DNA of 64,000 bases from Carya illinoinensis (lineage: Eukaryota > Streptophyta > Magnoliopsida > Fagales > Juglandaceae): the NCBI RefSeq assembly GCF_018687715.1, contig NC_056760.1, forward strand, positions 31,566,001 to 31,630,000, given 5' to 3'. The notes beneath the pieces are model-generated. The model did not search any database. It had not been told where the DNA came from and saw only the letters and a program-made list of their open reading frames with translations. A program made the position numbers and the translations under genes. Shown here in pieces: positions 9,820 to 23,059 of the stretch. Positions within the stretch are counted from its first letter, which is position 1. The number at the start of each line of letters is the position of its first letter.

Positions 9820-12627
9820 AATGTAGAGTAGATTCCTCAGGTGCAAAGTTAGAAATAAAAGGCTTGAGCCTTTGACCATTAACCTTAAAAATGTTACCAT
9901 TGATAGGATTCATTATCTCTATAGTACTATGAGGAAAAACAGTTTGTACCACATAAGGCCCACTCCATCGAGACCTTAACTTACCAGGGACAAGTGTAAC
10001 CGAGAGTTGTACAATAACACTTTTTGATTAGACTCAAAAGTTTTACGTTGGATGTGTTTGTCATGGAAGTTCTTCATTCTTTCTTTGGACAACTTAGAGT
10101 TGTTGTAGGCATCTATCCTCAACTCATCCAATTTAGACAACTGCAATTTTCTCACACAACCAGCTTTATCAATGTTAAAATTGTATTGCTTAATTGCCCA
10201 ATACGCTCTATGTTCCAACTCTACAGACAAATGGCAAGTCATACCATACACTAGTCCATATGGAGACATGCCCAAAATGGTTTTAAAGGCTGTTCTATAA
10301 GCCCACAAGGCATCAGACAATCTCAAAGACCAATCCTTCCTGTTTGGGTTAACTGTTTTTTCAAGAATGTTTTTAATCTCCCTATTTGCTAGTTCAGCTT
10401 GTCCATTGGTTTGAGGATGATAGGGAGTAGAGATTTTGTGATGGATACCATACTTCTTCATTAAGGCCGAGAAATGCTTGTTACAAAAGTGGGTGCCATT
10501 ATCACTGATTATGGCTTTAGGCATGCCAAACCTTGCAAAAATGTTTTCTTTCAAAAATTTTAAAAGAACTTGATGATCATTAGATTTGCAAGGGACTGCC
10601 TCAACCCACTTAGAAACCTAGTCAACAGCAAGCAAAATGTATAAATAGCCATAAGAAGAAGGAAATGGTCCCATAAAATCTATCCCCCAACAATCAAAAA
10701 TTTCAATCACTAGTATGGGTTGCATAGGCATCATATTTCTCCTAGTGATTCCTCCTAATTTCTGACAAGGTTCACAAGTTTTACAAAAACTAAAGGCATC
10801 CTTGAACATGGTTGGCCAATAAAATCCACTTTGAAGAATTTTGGTCACTGTTTTGTGGGCTAAAAAATGTCCACCACAAGCTTCCATATGGCAAAAATTT
10901 AAGACACCAGAAATTTCATCATTGGGCACACACTTCCTAATGATTTGATCTGAACAATACTTGAAAAGGTAAGGGTCATCATAGAAGAACGATCTCACCT
11001 CATGCATGAATTTCCGTATATCTTGAGCGTTCCAATGAGGTGGTATTTGTCCTGTCATCAAGAAATTTACTATATCAGCAAACCAAGGCAAATTTTCAAC
11101 TAACATAAGATGTTCATCAGGAAAAGAATCAAGAACAGGTGTCGGTTGTTCAGTTTCAGCAACTGTGAGCCTAGACAGGTGGTCGGCTACCACATTCTCT
11201 GCTCCCTTCTTGTCTTTGATGATAATATTGAACTCCTGGAGTAAAAGTATCCATCTAATTAACCTTGGTTTTGCATCTTTCTTTGTCAATAGATACTTGA
11301 GAGCTGCATGGTCAATAAAGATGACTATAGGAGAACCAAGAATATATGCACGAAACTTCTCTAAAGCAAATACTACAGCAAGTAATTCTTTTTCAGTAGT
11401 AGAATAATTTTTTTGAGCAAAATTCAAAGTTTTACTTGCATAGTAAATGACATAAGGAAGTTTGTTCCTACGCTGTCCAAGAACAGCTCCTATAGCAAAA
11501 TCACTTGCATCACACATGATTTCAAAAGAAAGTGACCAATCAGGAGGTTGAAGAATAGGAGCAGTGGTTAGCAAAGTTTTAAGTCAACAAAAAGCTTCTT
11601 GACACTCGGGTGTCCAATCAAATTTTACATCATTCATCAATAGCTTACATAGAGGCTTAGAAGTAGAGCTAAAGTCTTTGATAAATCTCCTATAAAAACC
11701 CGCATGCCCAAGAAAAAATCTAATGTCTTTTATTGACTTAGGTGTAGGAAGTTTAGAAATCAACTCAATTTTTGCTCGATCTACTTCAAGTCCTCTAGAT
11801 GAAACAATATGTCCCAGAACAATGCCCTGTTGTACCATGAAATGGCACTTCTCCCAATTATTTAACAATTGCTTCTCTTCACACCTGGCCAAAACAGCTT
11901 GTAAATTGGTTAAACAACTCTCAAATGAATCACCAAATACAGAAAAATCATCCATAAACACTTCTAGGGTGTTCTCAATCATGTCACTAAAAATGCTAAG
12001 CATGCATCTTTGAAAAGTTGCTGGTGCATTGCATAAACCAAAAGACATTCTCCTAAAAGCAAAAGTACCAAAAGGACAAGTAAAGGTGGTCTTTTCTTGA
12101 TCCTCTGGTGCTATTTCTAATTGATAGTAACCGGAGAATCCATCTAAGAAACAATAAAAGGCATGTACAGCAACTTTTTCTAACACTTGATCAAGAAAAG
12201 GCAAAGGAAAATAATCCTTCCTAGTGGCGGCATTCAACTTCCTATACTCTATACACATGCGCCAACCAGTAGGAATTCTGGTGGGAATCGATTCATTTTT
12301 CTCATTTTTAACAATGGTAAGCCCAGATTTTTTTGGAACTACATGAATAGGACTTACCCACTTGCTATCCGAGATGGGGTAAATGATACCCACATCAAGC
12401 AATTTCAACACCTCACCTTTAACCACTTCCTTCATTGTGGGATTTAACCTTCTTTGCATTTCCCTAGAAGGCTTTGCTTCATCTTCTAAATAAATCCTAT
12501 GGGTACACTCCAAGAGACTTATACCTTTTATATCAGCCATTGTCCACCCAATAGACTTTTTATGCTTCTTAAGGACCTCTAGCAATTTATCTTCTTGTTC
12601 ACTAGTTAAGTGAGAAGAAATTACCAC
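9820..12627 (-). pseudogene. pol: Athila1 pol: RT, RNase H, integrase
   Basis: On the minus strand the RT (12500-11650) shows the WRMCIEYRKLN motif, LDGFSGYYQ and the catalytic FMDDFSVF near 11955. RNase H (11560-11150) has CDASDFAIGAVLGQ and the NVVADHLSRL end. The integrase follows with an HHCC zinc region (about 10900-10740), GIDFMGPFP (first Asp, about 10650), the second Asp in ISDNGTHF (10475-10500) and [14 protein letters not shown]. The C-terminal WSGPYVV text lies near 9950. In-frame stops fall at 11584-11586 and near 10615-10617. A frameshift near 9990 separates the C-terminus. It would copy and insert the element; it is inactive here. Confidence 0.9.
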
Positions 12628-12639
12628 AGGGAAAGTGCT

Positions 12640-15253
12640 TTATGGTCCTAAGAAAGCATACTTCAACTCCAATGGAAGAGGTTTGAAGTCCAAAGTTGGG
12701 GATTGCTCCTCCAAAGGCTTGAGGGTTGATGTCAATGGTGGAAGTTGCTCAAATTTTGGCCTCCATGGTGGTGTAACTCGCTGACCTATTGAGGAAACAA
12801 GAGATGAGTTATTAACATTATCAAATATTTTCAAATCTTCTTCAAATTCCTCTAAAGAATCAATAAGTTGAAAGTAATGTGCAGAGTTTTCATCAATGAA
12901 ATTTTCCAGCAAATTCACTTCCTGAACTTCTTCAACTTCTTGCGGTTGCCTGCAAAGATTAAAAATATTTAGCTCCAAGGTCATATTTCCAAAACTCAAC
13001 TTTAAAACTCCACTTCTACAATTTATGAGTGCATTAGAAGTAGCTAAGAAGGGTCTTCCTAAGATAACAGGTGCTTGGAAAGTAGAATGATTAGTCAATT
13101 GCATGTCGAGTATGACAAAATCTACTGGATAGTAGAATTTGTCTACTTGAACCAAAACATCTTCCACAACACCCCTAGGAATCTTAATGGTCATCAGCCA
13201 ACTGCAATGTGATAGAAGTAGATTTCAACTCACCCAATCCAAGCTGAACATAAACATTATAAGTCAATAAGTTCACACTTGAACCTAAGTCTAATAATGC
13301 TTGGCCTATTTTTGAGCTCCCTATCATGCAAGCTATGGTAGGGGATCCTGGGTCCTTGTATTTGGAAGGAGTGTTGGTTTGGATAATAGCACTAACTTGC
13401 TTAGTAAGAAAAGCTTTCTTTTGCACATTCAATTTTCTTTTTACGGTACATAAATCTTTTAAAAATTTAGCATAGGTAGGAATCTGTTGAATAGCATCAA
13501 ACAATGTTATATTTATCCTAACTTGCTTAAAAATTTCAAGAATTTCAGCGTGATGCTTATCTTTGTGCAAAGGGGCTAACTTTTGAGGAAAAGGTGCAAG
13601 TGTAGTGCTTGGGGCACTTTCAGATTTCAAATGATCATGTTCCTCATTTTCAGAAGGAGCTTTAGAAGTGTTACCATTCTTTTCTACCTCTTGAGCTGGA
13701 ATGCCAATCACCTTACCACTTCTCAAGGTTGTAATAGCCTTGACTTGCTTGACATTTGAATCTCCTGCCATACTTTGAAATTGGTGGTTTTGACCTTGGG
13801 GATTAGGCTGAGATTGTGCAGGGAACTTCCCTTTCTCTTGAGCACTCATGGTTGTAGTCAACCTTGTGACTGACCCTAAAATCTCATCAATGGCTTGTGA
13901 ATTTTGACTATTGATAGCAGCTTGGCTTTGCATGGATTGCTGAAAATTGGTGGACAGCTGTTGGAAGTTGGTGGATAATTGCTGGAAATTGTCTTCAAGG
14001 TTCTTTTTCTGAGCTGGGACCATGTGGTTGGCATATTGAGATGGTCCTGGACCTACTGGAGTAGTGTACGGTACAATTTGTGAAGGACCAGCTATGTTGG
14101 ATGCAGGTAAAGCAGCTTGATCACCTCTCCAACTGAAATTAGGGTGATTTCTCCATCCCGAATTGTAGGTGTTGGAATAAGGACCTGAAAAAGATTTAGC
14201 AACCATATTAACAGCATTAGATTGATCCAAAAGAACTTCTTTAAAAGCTGGAATGGTTGGGCAATCATTAGTTGAATGCCCTTGGCCTTCACAAATATTA
14301 CAGCTCAAGGTAATCTAAGGTACAACTTGTACTTCATTCACTTTCTTCAGTTCTATGGTTTCTAATTTCTTAGAAATCATAGCCAAACTAGCATTCAAAT
14401 CATCTACTTCTCTCAGATTATATTTCCCACCCCCTGAAATTGTCCTTGAATTTTCTGACCTATCATGAACATCAGATGTATCCCATGATTGTGCATTTTC
14501 AGCTAGATAATCAAAATATTCAAAAGCTTCCTCAGGTTCTTTGTTAAAAAAAGCTCCATTACACATGTTCTCCACAAATTGTCTCATTTTTGGTTGCATC
14601 CCCTCATAAAAAAAACTAATGACCCTCCAGTTCTCATATCCATGATGAGGACATGCATTTAAAAGGTCTTTGAATCGTTCCCAAAAATGATAAAATGTTT
14701 CCACATCCTTTTGGCCAAAATTCATGATCTGTATTTTCAAGACATTAGTTCTATGCATGGGAAAAAATTTCTTTAAAAATTCAGTTTGCATTTCTTGCCA
14801 AGTCCCAATGGATCTTGGTCTTAAGGAATTCAACTATGTCTTAGCCTTGTCTTTTAAGGAAAATGGAAATAGTTTCAATCTTCTGACCTCATCAGTGCAT
14901 GTTCTATCCATGAATGTGGAACACACTTCTTCAAACTCTTTGATATGCAAATAGGGATTTTCAGATTCCATACCATGAAAGTGTGGTAACAATGGAATCA
15001 TCCCGGGTTTGAAATTAAAAGCGTTTGCATTAATACGTAAAATGATGCAAGAAGGTCTGCTAGTCCTAACAGGCTGAAGATATTCTCTAAGAGTCCTGTT
15101 TGGATTCTCCACTTCTCTATCATGATGCTCATTTTCAGCCATGATGCTATTAGTGTCTGATGATGATTCAACAGAAGATGATGTTGAGCTAAAAGATGTC
15201 AATGATTCTGTCCTAAATAGTCGAGATGTATGGTCTCTAGTCCAACCAGTCAT
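12640..15253 (-). pseudogene. gag: Athila1 gag and protease
   Basis: The frame opens at ATG 15253. The Retrotrans_gag capsid region spans about 15000-14500 (minus), and a CCHC knuckle with C-x2-C-x4-H-x4-C lies at about 14305-14264. A Gln/Asn/Pro-rich linker follows. The protease has LLDLGSSVNLL (active-site D-L-G) near 13300-13270 and PVILGRPFLAT near 13065. Stops interrupt at 14834-14836 and 14315-14317, a frameshift lies near 13190, and a stop at 12640-12642 separates it from RT in the same frame. Gag would form particles and the protease would mature them. Several independent lesions show that this copy is dead. Confidence 0.9.
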
Positions 15254-15396
15254 ACAAACAAGAGCAGATAATCAAAGACTATGAAAAATAAACAGAGAGA
15301 AGGGAAAAAGATTAGATGTCACCCAGGCTGTGAAAAGGTTCACAGCTCCACAACGTCCTCTCAGCTGTAGAGGAATGCTCTAATAAGCACCAGTTG

Positions 15397-15414
15397 TCCC
15401 TAGCAACGGCGCCA
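15397..15414 (-). other. Primer binding site of Athila1
   Basis: The minus strand reads TGGCGCCGTTGCTAGGGA, six bases after the LTR end at 15421. This is the Athila-type site, reported as complementary to tRNA-Asp; two bases differ from the Athila2 copy. Confidence 0.88.
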
Positions 15415-15420
15415 AAAACT

Positions 15421-17568
15421 TGACTCGTGGTCGAATGTGCTTCCAAGTGTAGAAGTGTCAAGTTGTATCAAGGATAAGTCCAAAATCGTATTCCACAGGG
15501 ACAATGGGTTATCAAAGCGTATAAGAGATTTGTGAGTAACAAATGAATCAAGTATGAGAGATGAAAATAAAATTCAAATGCAATGCAAAAAGATAATCGA
15601 AGTTGAAATTAGAGTTTCTAAAAAAAACAAATTAACGAACACTTGGGTTGGGTATGAGACTCTCTTTATTTTGGATTCTAGATAATTTTCTTGATTAACA
15701 ACCCAATCAAGGCATTGATAATCGGAAGATAAAAAGATAAGCTCCAGTTTCGCAATATTTTCGTAAGGGATTTTCTACTTTACTAGCCGAACACACATTA
15801 ACAAACAACTGAGAGAAGCCTTGATAATTTTCAAGCTTTTGTTGTGCCTTACGTCAACAACAAAACAAGAGCAAGAGCTTCAATCTATTTTCAATTTAAA
15901 TCCAATTAGTAACTTAGTGAAATCAACATTCAACCATAAAATATTGCATTAAACTAGAACCTCAAATAAATTAAATCTCATTCCACAACCCAAGTTTCTA
16001 AAATTAGCTACACATGATGTTTCTAGCTGTAAAAATTAATCTAATTAAAGCCATATCAAAAACTAAGAAAATACTAACTAATAAACCCTAGAATGAAAAA
16101 TAAATAGTCTATAAAATATCAGCTCAAAGAAATAAAACAAACGAGACTAAATAAATAAATAAACTAAGAAAACTAAAATGAAACTGCCACCTCAAGACGC
16201 CAAATGAAAGAGCTAAGAAGAAAAGAAAAAGAAGCCAGCCGCCTCCTGCTACTCAACGTAAAGAAAGAAAGAAAAAGCTAAGAACTAATGAGAAAACAAC
16301 AGCCATCCACCCTACTGTCTGAACGGAAAAAAATAAAATAAAATAAATAAACTCCAACTAAACTCTGCTGCTTCTAGCTAAACAAATGAAAACCAGATGA
16401 AGTAAGTGACAAAACCAGCTGCTTCTTTAGTCTGAAAATGAAAAAGAAAGAATAATAAAAATCTACTCTGCGGTTCGAATGAATACGAAATGAAGCATAA
16501 AAGAAAACTAAATAAACTACCCAGCGTTTGAAATAAAAAAGGAAAGAAAGAAAATAACAACTCAAAAGGTAAGCTACTCAACTCCCTCTGTCTCCCCCCC
16601 GAAGGTAAGAAAATAAAAGAAGTATATATGCTCCTCCTCTTGCCAGCTACCCGAACAAAAAAGGAGGAATAATCTCTGCTGCTCCAGCTGCTGTCTTCAA
16701 CGTGAGTTTCTTGCTGCATGTGTATTGCATGTGTGAGTTGGTCTGCATGTTTGAGTCTGAATGAGTGTTTTGCTGTATGTGTGAGTTGCTGTCACGTTTG
16801 AGGCTGCTGTCTGCTGTGTTTGCACTTTTCTGCATGTGTGAGTCTACTGTAACGTGCTGCCCGAGTGGGTTTGTTGCTGCATGTGTAAGTTCTGTTCTGT
16901 AACGTGTAGGTTGTGTGCTGTCCATGTGAGTTTGGTCTGCATGTGTGCATGTGTGAGTTCGGCTGTGTCACTTTTCTGCATGTGTGATGTGCTCCTGCAT
17001 GTGTGAATGGGTGTGAGTGCTGTCCGAAGGCTGTTGTCTGCTGTGTTTGCACTTTTCTGCATGTGTGAGTCTACTGTAACTGCTCGAGTGGGTTTATGTT
17101 CTGTCCGAAGGCTAGTCTGCTGCATGTGTAAGTTTTTCTGCTCCAGCCGTCCAAGGGTCTTCTCCTGCTGTAGCCTCCGTTCCTCTGCTGCTCAACGTGA
17201 TATGTTCCAGCATGCCGAGTGTGTGCTGTCATTTTATTATACAATTCATAGCAAATGTGCAGCTCATGCTGCACGTGTATTGCATGTGTGTTGCATGTCT
17301 TGCAATGGTCAGCACGTGTACATTCACACTTGAATGATATCTTTGCTGTGTATTGCCCAAACTACCCCTGTTATGAGAGGAATAAAAATGAAATATTTAT
17401 TGTCATGTGAAACAATTGTATTATAAGTCTTTTCAAGCACAAAAATACTAGAATTTATCAATTGACTCAAGTATTGTGATCTATTGCATAATTAAGTACT
17501 TAAATCATTTTTTATTACACAATTTATTCACTTAAGTAACTTAATCATGCAGTTTTAGTGCTTCATCA
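15421..17568 (-). repeat. 5' LTR of Athila1 (2148 bases)
   Basis: On the plus strand it runs from TGACTCGTGG at 15421 to CTTCATCA at 17568. It is bounded inside by the primer site and outside by LINE1 coding sequence. Overlapping short open frames on both strands (16378-17333) come from its repeat content, not from genes. Confidence 0.85.
16705..17125 (-). repeat. Degenerate GCATGTGTGAG repeats in Athila1 LTR
   Basis: The plus strand carries many irregular copies of CTGCATGTGTGAGT. A longer block starting GGCTGCTGTCTGCTGTG near 16802 recurs near 17029, about 227 bases apart, indicating a tandem duplication. On the element strand this lies in the upstream half of the LTR. Confidence 0.65.
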
Positions 17569-20500
17569 ATCCTTACTTAAGGCATGAGCAACAGAATTAT
17601 TTGCTCTCACAGTGTGCCTTGCTGACCAAGTAGAAAAGGAATTAAGAGTTGATCTTGTGTCTGTAATGCACTAGCCTTTGTATGTTTGGACTTCGGTTGA
17701 TGAGTTTAGGCCTGACACAACCTGTAGTGAATCCCCTTCTATGATGATGTCTCTATGACCGATAGCCTTGCAAAATAAGGAGGCTTGGAGGCCTGCAAAT
17801 GCTTCTACCGGAATAGATCATGCTGCATTATGAGGGTGGCCAACACTTTTCCTTCCCAATCCCTTATGACTACTCCCAGTCCCACTTTGCAGGTGGCTTT
17901 AGCGATAGATGCATCCCAATTTAGTTTAACTTTGCCTTGAGGTGGTGCTTCCTAGCTTGTATGACACTGACTGGAGTGTGTCTGAGTCTTTCCCTATTGA
18001 GATATCTGCTGAAGTTCCTCAATTAGATAAGATGAATGCTGAGACACCTTAGAAGGGTGTTGGAAGGTTTCCTTAAACACCATGTCATTTCTCCTCTTCC
18101 ATATGAACCACGAGGTGACAGCAAAAACCTTCAGTTCCTCTGTGTCCAAGTCCAAGTCCTCTATGAAGCCTTCTACTAGTTCTTGAAAATGGTGGAAAAG
18201 AGGGCTAGCTTTCTGAAGCTTCCTTGTACTTAGTGCCCACACGTACCTGGCTGAAGGACAGTTCCATAGGATGTACTCTATAGTTTCTGGTTGTAGGCTG
18301 CAAATTGGACAAGCAGGGTCCTCTATGGCTTTTCTTTTCAGTAGGTTGTGTCGGGTAGGAAGTCCATTGAGGCAGGCCCTCCAAAGGAAGGTTTTGGTAG
18401 CATTTGGGATGTTCAGGTTCCAAACTTTGGTCCAGGGGGGCTGAGATGATCTTAAGGTTGAAGATTGGCCATTCAGTTGTTCATCCATCTCAGTTAGTAG
18501 ATGGTAGGCACTTTTGACATTGAAGTCACCCTAGGTGGTACATTTCCAAATTCTCTTATCTGGTTTGGGGTATGGACTGAGGGGTATGGCAATGTTACAA
18601 TTAGCTTCTTCCTTTGAGAACACAGCATAAACTAGGTCTCTCTTCCATTGTTTAGTAGTTCCATTGATGAGATAAGAGACTTTGGTGTCACCTGCTAGAA
18701 CTTGATTGAGTTGGGGGATTTGAAGATTGATTGCCCTGGGAGCCATCTGTCTTTCCAAATCTTAGTAGAGGCTCCATCTGCAATTCTCCATATTAGACCT
18801 TCTTTAAGTAGGGATCTCATTGCAAGGAAGCTCTACCAAAGGTAAGAAGAATTCCGGCCTAATTTAGTGGAGAGGAAGGAACTGTTATTGAAATACTTTT
18901 CCTTGAGAACCTTTGCAGCAAGGGAGTCTAGGTGGTTGACAATTCTCCATCCTTGTTTGGCAAGAAGGGCTAAGTTGAAGTTGGAAAAATCCCTTAGACC
19001 TAAGCATCCTTGGCTCTTTGCTTTTTTCAGTTGATTCCAATGGATCCAGTGTATTTTGCGTTCGTGTGGTTTATGGCCCCACCAGAAGCTCATCACCAGC
19101 TTGTTGAGTTCCTGTAACAGAAGTTTTGGGAGCTTGAAGATCCCCATGCTGTAGGTGGGGATGGCTTGGATGATGGATTTGATAAGGATTTCTTTCCCAG
19201 CTTGGGAAAGGAACTTGTTCTTCCAGTTAGAGATTCTTCCCTGCACCTTGTCCAGAATTTCTTTGAAAGATTGAGCTCGGGACCTATCTATGAGAGTAGG
19301 GAGGCCTAAGTATTTTTCATATGAGGAAGTACCCCTTATCCCTGCTATACTGGTGATGAAAACCTTGGCTTCCTCTTTGGTGTTTTTACTGAAGTATATT
19401 GAGGTTTTTTTCCTTGTTGAGCCTTTGACCAGAGGCAAGTTCATAGGTTTCTAGCAAGTTGTAAGGCCTGCTCCATTCTAAGGGGTTTGCTTTGCAGAAC
19501 AAGAGGCTGTCATCTACAAAAAATAGGTGATTAATTGAGAGAGTCTTCCTTCTGATTGGTAGGCCAGTGATAAGTCCAGAGCTCTTAGCCTTGTTTAGCA
19601 TACAACTTAGTACTTCTAAGCACAAGATGAAAAGGTACGGGGATAGGGGATCCCCTTGCCTCAGCCCTCTTGTTGGATGGAAGTTTTCTTGAGGAGTACC
19701 ATTAAGGATGAGGGAGAATGATATTGATTCTACACATCTCATAATCAGGTTCACCCATTTTTGGTTTAGACCAACTTGCTACAGAACAGATTTTAGAGGG
19801 GCCACTCAATTCTATCATAAGCTTTGCTCATATCGAGCTTGAGTGCCATGAAACCATCTCTACCTTTCAATCTAGCCTTCATTGTATGTTGTGACTCGAA
19901 GGCCACTATTATGTTGTCTGTTATTAGCCTGCCTGGGACAAAGGCTATTTGGGTTGGGAAATTATGTCTGGAAGCACTAGTTTCAACCTATTTGCCAAGG
20001 TCTTTTTTATGATCTTGTAGAGGACATTGTAGAGACTGATGGGCCTGAAATCAATCACTAGGGAAGGGGAAGATTTCTTTGGGATCAGGGCAATAAGGGC
20101 ATTCAAGCCCTTTGACCACTGGCCTTTGTTCAGGGCCTTTAGAACTGTAGAGGAGACTCGTGGTCCTATGATAGACCAATGATCTTGGTAGAAACATGCA
20201 AGAAACCCATCTGGTTCAGGTGAGCCCAGAGGGTTCATGCTAAACAAGGCTTCTTTTACTTCAATTGTAGTAAAGGGTCTAGCTAGGATAGTGTTCATTT
20301 CTGTGGAGAGTTTCCTTGGCATAGCAACTGTGCATTCAACAATGCCTGTTGGGCTAGATGAAGTGAAGAGGCCTTGGAAAAAACTCTAAAAGATTTGGCT
20401 AATCCCCTTCTGACAAGTGATCTCATTTCCTGCTTCATCCTTGATGTTGCAGATGAGGTTTTGTTTTCTTCTTTGACTGGCACATTTATGGAAGAAAGAA

Positions 20501-21579
20501 GTGTTTTTGTACCCTCCTCTCAACCAATTTTGCTTGGCCCTTTGCTGCCACTTAGTATTTTCTGCCTCTAGCATCAAGTCTACCTCCTTCTGAAGCTTTT
20601 TTATGTCTGTATAGAGGTGCCCCTCATTAGTTTCTTTGAGAGAGTTGAGAGTAGTCATTTTTTCCTTAATGATTGCCACTTGACTTCTCCTCATTTCCTT
20701 ACTCTAGCTTTTCAATCCCTTTTGGCAAAACCTTAAACCAATGAGAGAGTCTGTTAGGGGGCTTAACTAGTCTGTTGCCTTGTCCCAGTATTGTTTGATT
20801 AGGGCCTCACAACCCTCTTTTTTGCTCCAAGATGCTCCATACCTGAATGGCCTCACTTGTTTTGTTATTTCAGGGTTGGTCTGGATTTGAACCAATAGGG
20901 GTCTGTGGTCTAAGGAGGCTGCTGTCAAGTGATGGACAGAGTGGTCCTCAAACTTGGCTAACCATGAGGTATTCCCGAGGGCCCTGTCTAGTCTTTCTTT
21001 TGTAAATTGCTCACCATCCTTGTTGTTTGCCCAGGTGAACTTGTCCCCTTCAAATCCTAAATCATTTAGGTCACACTGATCTAGAGTTGTTCTAAAGTCC
21101 CTGAATTTTTTGTAGGGTCTGAAAGCAGCGCTGAATTTTTCGTCAATGTTGGTGATCTCATTGAAGTCACCAAAACAAAGCCATGGGACATTTGTTGTAG
21201 GGATTAGCTCTCTAAGCAGGAGCCAGGTTTCTCTTCTTTTGGCTGTGTTTGGGTGGCCATAAAAGCCTGTGATCATCCAGGGTGCTTTGTCACTAGGTAA
21301 TTTGATGGTAGTTGAGATGTGCCAGTTTGTGTATGTAGAAATTTTAAGCTCGATATTAGAGCTCTAAAGGAAGGCCAATCCACCACTTCTACCCCTACTG
21401 TTTATAGCGAAGCAATAGTCAAAGCCCAATTTATGTCGAATGGTCTCCATCCTATTACTACTACACCTAATCTCAATGAGAAAGACCAATTGTGGGGACT
21501 TAGTCTTCACCAACAAGTGAAGTTCATGAATTGTTCAGGGGTTCCCAAGCCCCCGGCAATTCCAACTCAAGCAATTCAT
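17569..21579 (-). pseudogene. LINE1 ORF2: endonuclease, RT, zf-RVT, RNase H
   Basis: I place the start at the minus ATG 21577-21579, where MNCLSWNCRGLG, the usual L1 endonuclease opening, begins. The endonuclease continues to about 20770 with GDFNEI and the SLDHRP motif. RT spans about 20320-19390 with DFRPISLYN and the catalytic FVDD in the HLFFVDDSLLF motif near 19510. The thumb/linker (19444-18833) is followed by zf-RVT with a Cys/His set at about 18350-18250, and by RNase H from about 17925 with KLNWDASIAKA. Frameshifts lie near 19945-19755, 18830-18760 and 18530, with several stops. It would nick DNA and copy LINE RNA. Confidence 0.88.
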
Positions 21580-22178
21580 TTGGTATGGTGGGGCTGCTGA
21601 GCAGGCTCCACCTTAGGTCCCTAGTTTTGGCTCCTTTCAGGGATGAGCTTGGTTTTGAGTCTTTTAATGCCATGGGTGTGAGACCTTGTCTCTATCAATC
21701 ATGCAGGTCTTTTGGCTTTGGTTAGAGAGGGAATGGCATTTTGGTTATTGGTGATGTCTGAGAGGGTTGAGCTCTGGTTTCTTGCCTTCCTTTTCTAGGT
21801 ACTACCTTTGGAAATGGGGGTTTGCATTGGTCGTGTATCATTGGTAGGGTTGCCAGGAAAGGTAAGTTTTGGTTTCAAGGGTGAAAAGGCTTTACCTGGG
21901 ATGGACTCTATAGTTGGCTTGCAGTTGTCATATGCATTAGAAGGGAAAGGGTGTCTTGAGAGACAAACTTGTGCAATTTCCTTGGAGGGCCTGAGTTAAT
22001 CCTCGGTTGGTTCTACAAGTATCCCAGGGTTTAAGGGATCTACAAGCATTCTTGGGTTGTTGGAAAGTTGCTCAGCTAACATGTCCCTACTCTGGCTTGG
22101 TTGACTAGGTATGGCCCGGGTACTTTTTGAGGCGTTGACACAGGCAGGGATGTCCTGTCATGCCTCCTCAACTACTTC
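21580..22178 (-). other. LINE1 spacer between ORF1 and ORF2
   Basis: About 600 bases lie between the ORF1 tail and the endonuclease start. The composition (Pro/Ser-rich when read in the ORF1 frame) is like the C-terminal tail of plant LINE ORF1, but stops interrupt it. Plus-strand open frames here are shadows. Confidence 0.5.
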
Positions 22179-23059
22179 TTATGATTGTGACATCTCATGG
22201 CCCTCCCTCTCTTCAGCTTCTCTCTTTGCCTGCTTCCAAAGGGGTGATCCCTGAGATGGGTTTTTCGGTGTCCCTCCATACTTCTTCACAGAAACTTGAG
22301 GTGGGAAGGAGTTGGGAGCTCTCATCCATTGCCCACACTGGTCTTGGGATTGGTTAGTCAGGCCAAAGTTGGGACATTTGCCATTTACATGTTTGAGTAG
22401 ATTACATTTGAAACACAAATTGGGCAGACGTTCATATTTGAAATGTGACCAAGATTGTTTACCTCCTAAGTTAACCATACGACCACGCACCAGTGGCTTG
22501 GTGACATCCACGTCTACTTTGATTCTTAGGTAACTCCCCCACCCATGTCCCTGATCGTCTACTTCCACCGTATGGACCTTGCCAATTGCTTCCCCTATCC
22601 TTTCGCCCAGTTGTCTATTCATGCCTGCGAAGGGGAGATTGTAGGCTTGTACCCAGAAAGGCTCCGAGTTAAACTGCACTTCGATGGGAGACAATTCACT
22701 CTCGAACTCCTTAAGGCATATAAGGTGATGGTCGAAGGACCAGGGCTTCCATGCAGTACTTTCTTTTTGTCGGATAGTAGTTGGAACTCCAATAAGAACT
22801 TGTTGGGACCAAATTCTTTGAAAGTTAGCCAGCCGGTAGTATTCCATACCTTAGCCATTGTGTTTTTGAATGCTTCTTGGTTCGATGTTCTGTCATTTAG
22901 TATAGAAGCAAGGAGGCACATGTTGCCTCTCAACTTGGAAGATAGTATGTCTTCCTCCGGTAAGTATAGCTCCTGTTGTTCTGCTTCTGTGAGTTTCAGG
23001 AAGCTCCATCTTTGTGTGAGCTCTTCTTCCATGGTGACCCTCTCAAGACTAACGTCCAA
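22179..23059 (-). pseudogene. LINE1 ORF1: DUF4283 and CCHC Gag-like protein
   Basis: The frame opens at minus ATG 23059 with an acidic N-terminus and a DUF4283 region (about 22980-22750). A frameshift near 22740-22700 moves into the frame 22847-22179, which holds the rest of DUF4283 and the knuckle CFKCNLLKHVNGKC (C-x2-C-x4-H-x4-C, about 22425-22380), followed by a Pro/Ser/Lys-rich tail. Such ORF1 proteins bind LINE RNA. It is broken in this copy. Confidence 0.82.

Larger units (their letters stand above)
8313..17568 (-). mobile_element. Athila-type Ty3/gypsy element (Athila1), truncated
   Basis: Minus-strand order is 5' LTR 17568-15421, primer site, gag-protease, RT-RNase H-integrase, a 1.3-kb non-coding stretch, polypurine tract and 3' LTR. 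The 3' LTR is cut to 238 bases (8313-8550). That piece differs from the matching end of the 5' LTR (17331-17568) at about six bases. The Athila assignment rests on the TGGCGCCGTTGC primer site, the PVILGRPFLAT protease motif, the overall domain order and the long LTRs. The right end lies inside LINE1 RNase H coding sequence. No TSD can be read because the left end is lost. Confidence 0.88.

Noticed and set aside
16378..17333. Overlapping frames on both strands in the Athila1 LTR, His/Thr/Gln-rich
   Set aside because: They are artefacts of the GCATGTG repeats, with no conserved motif.
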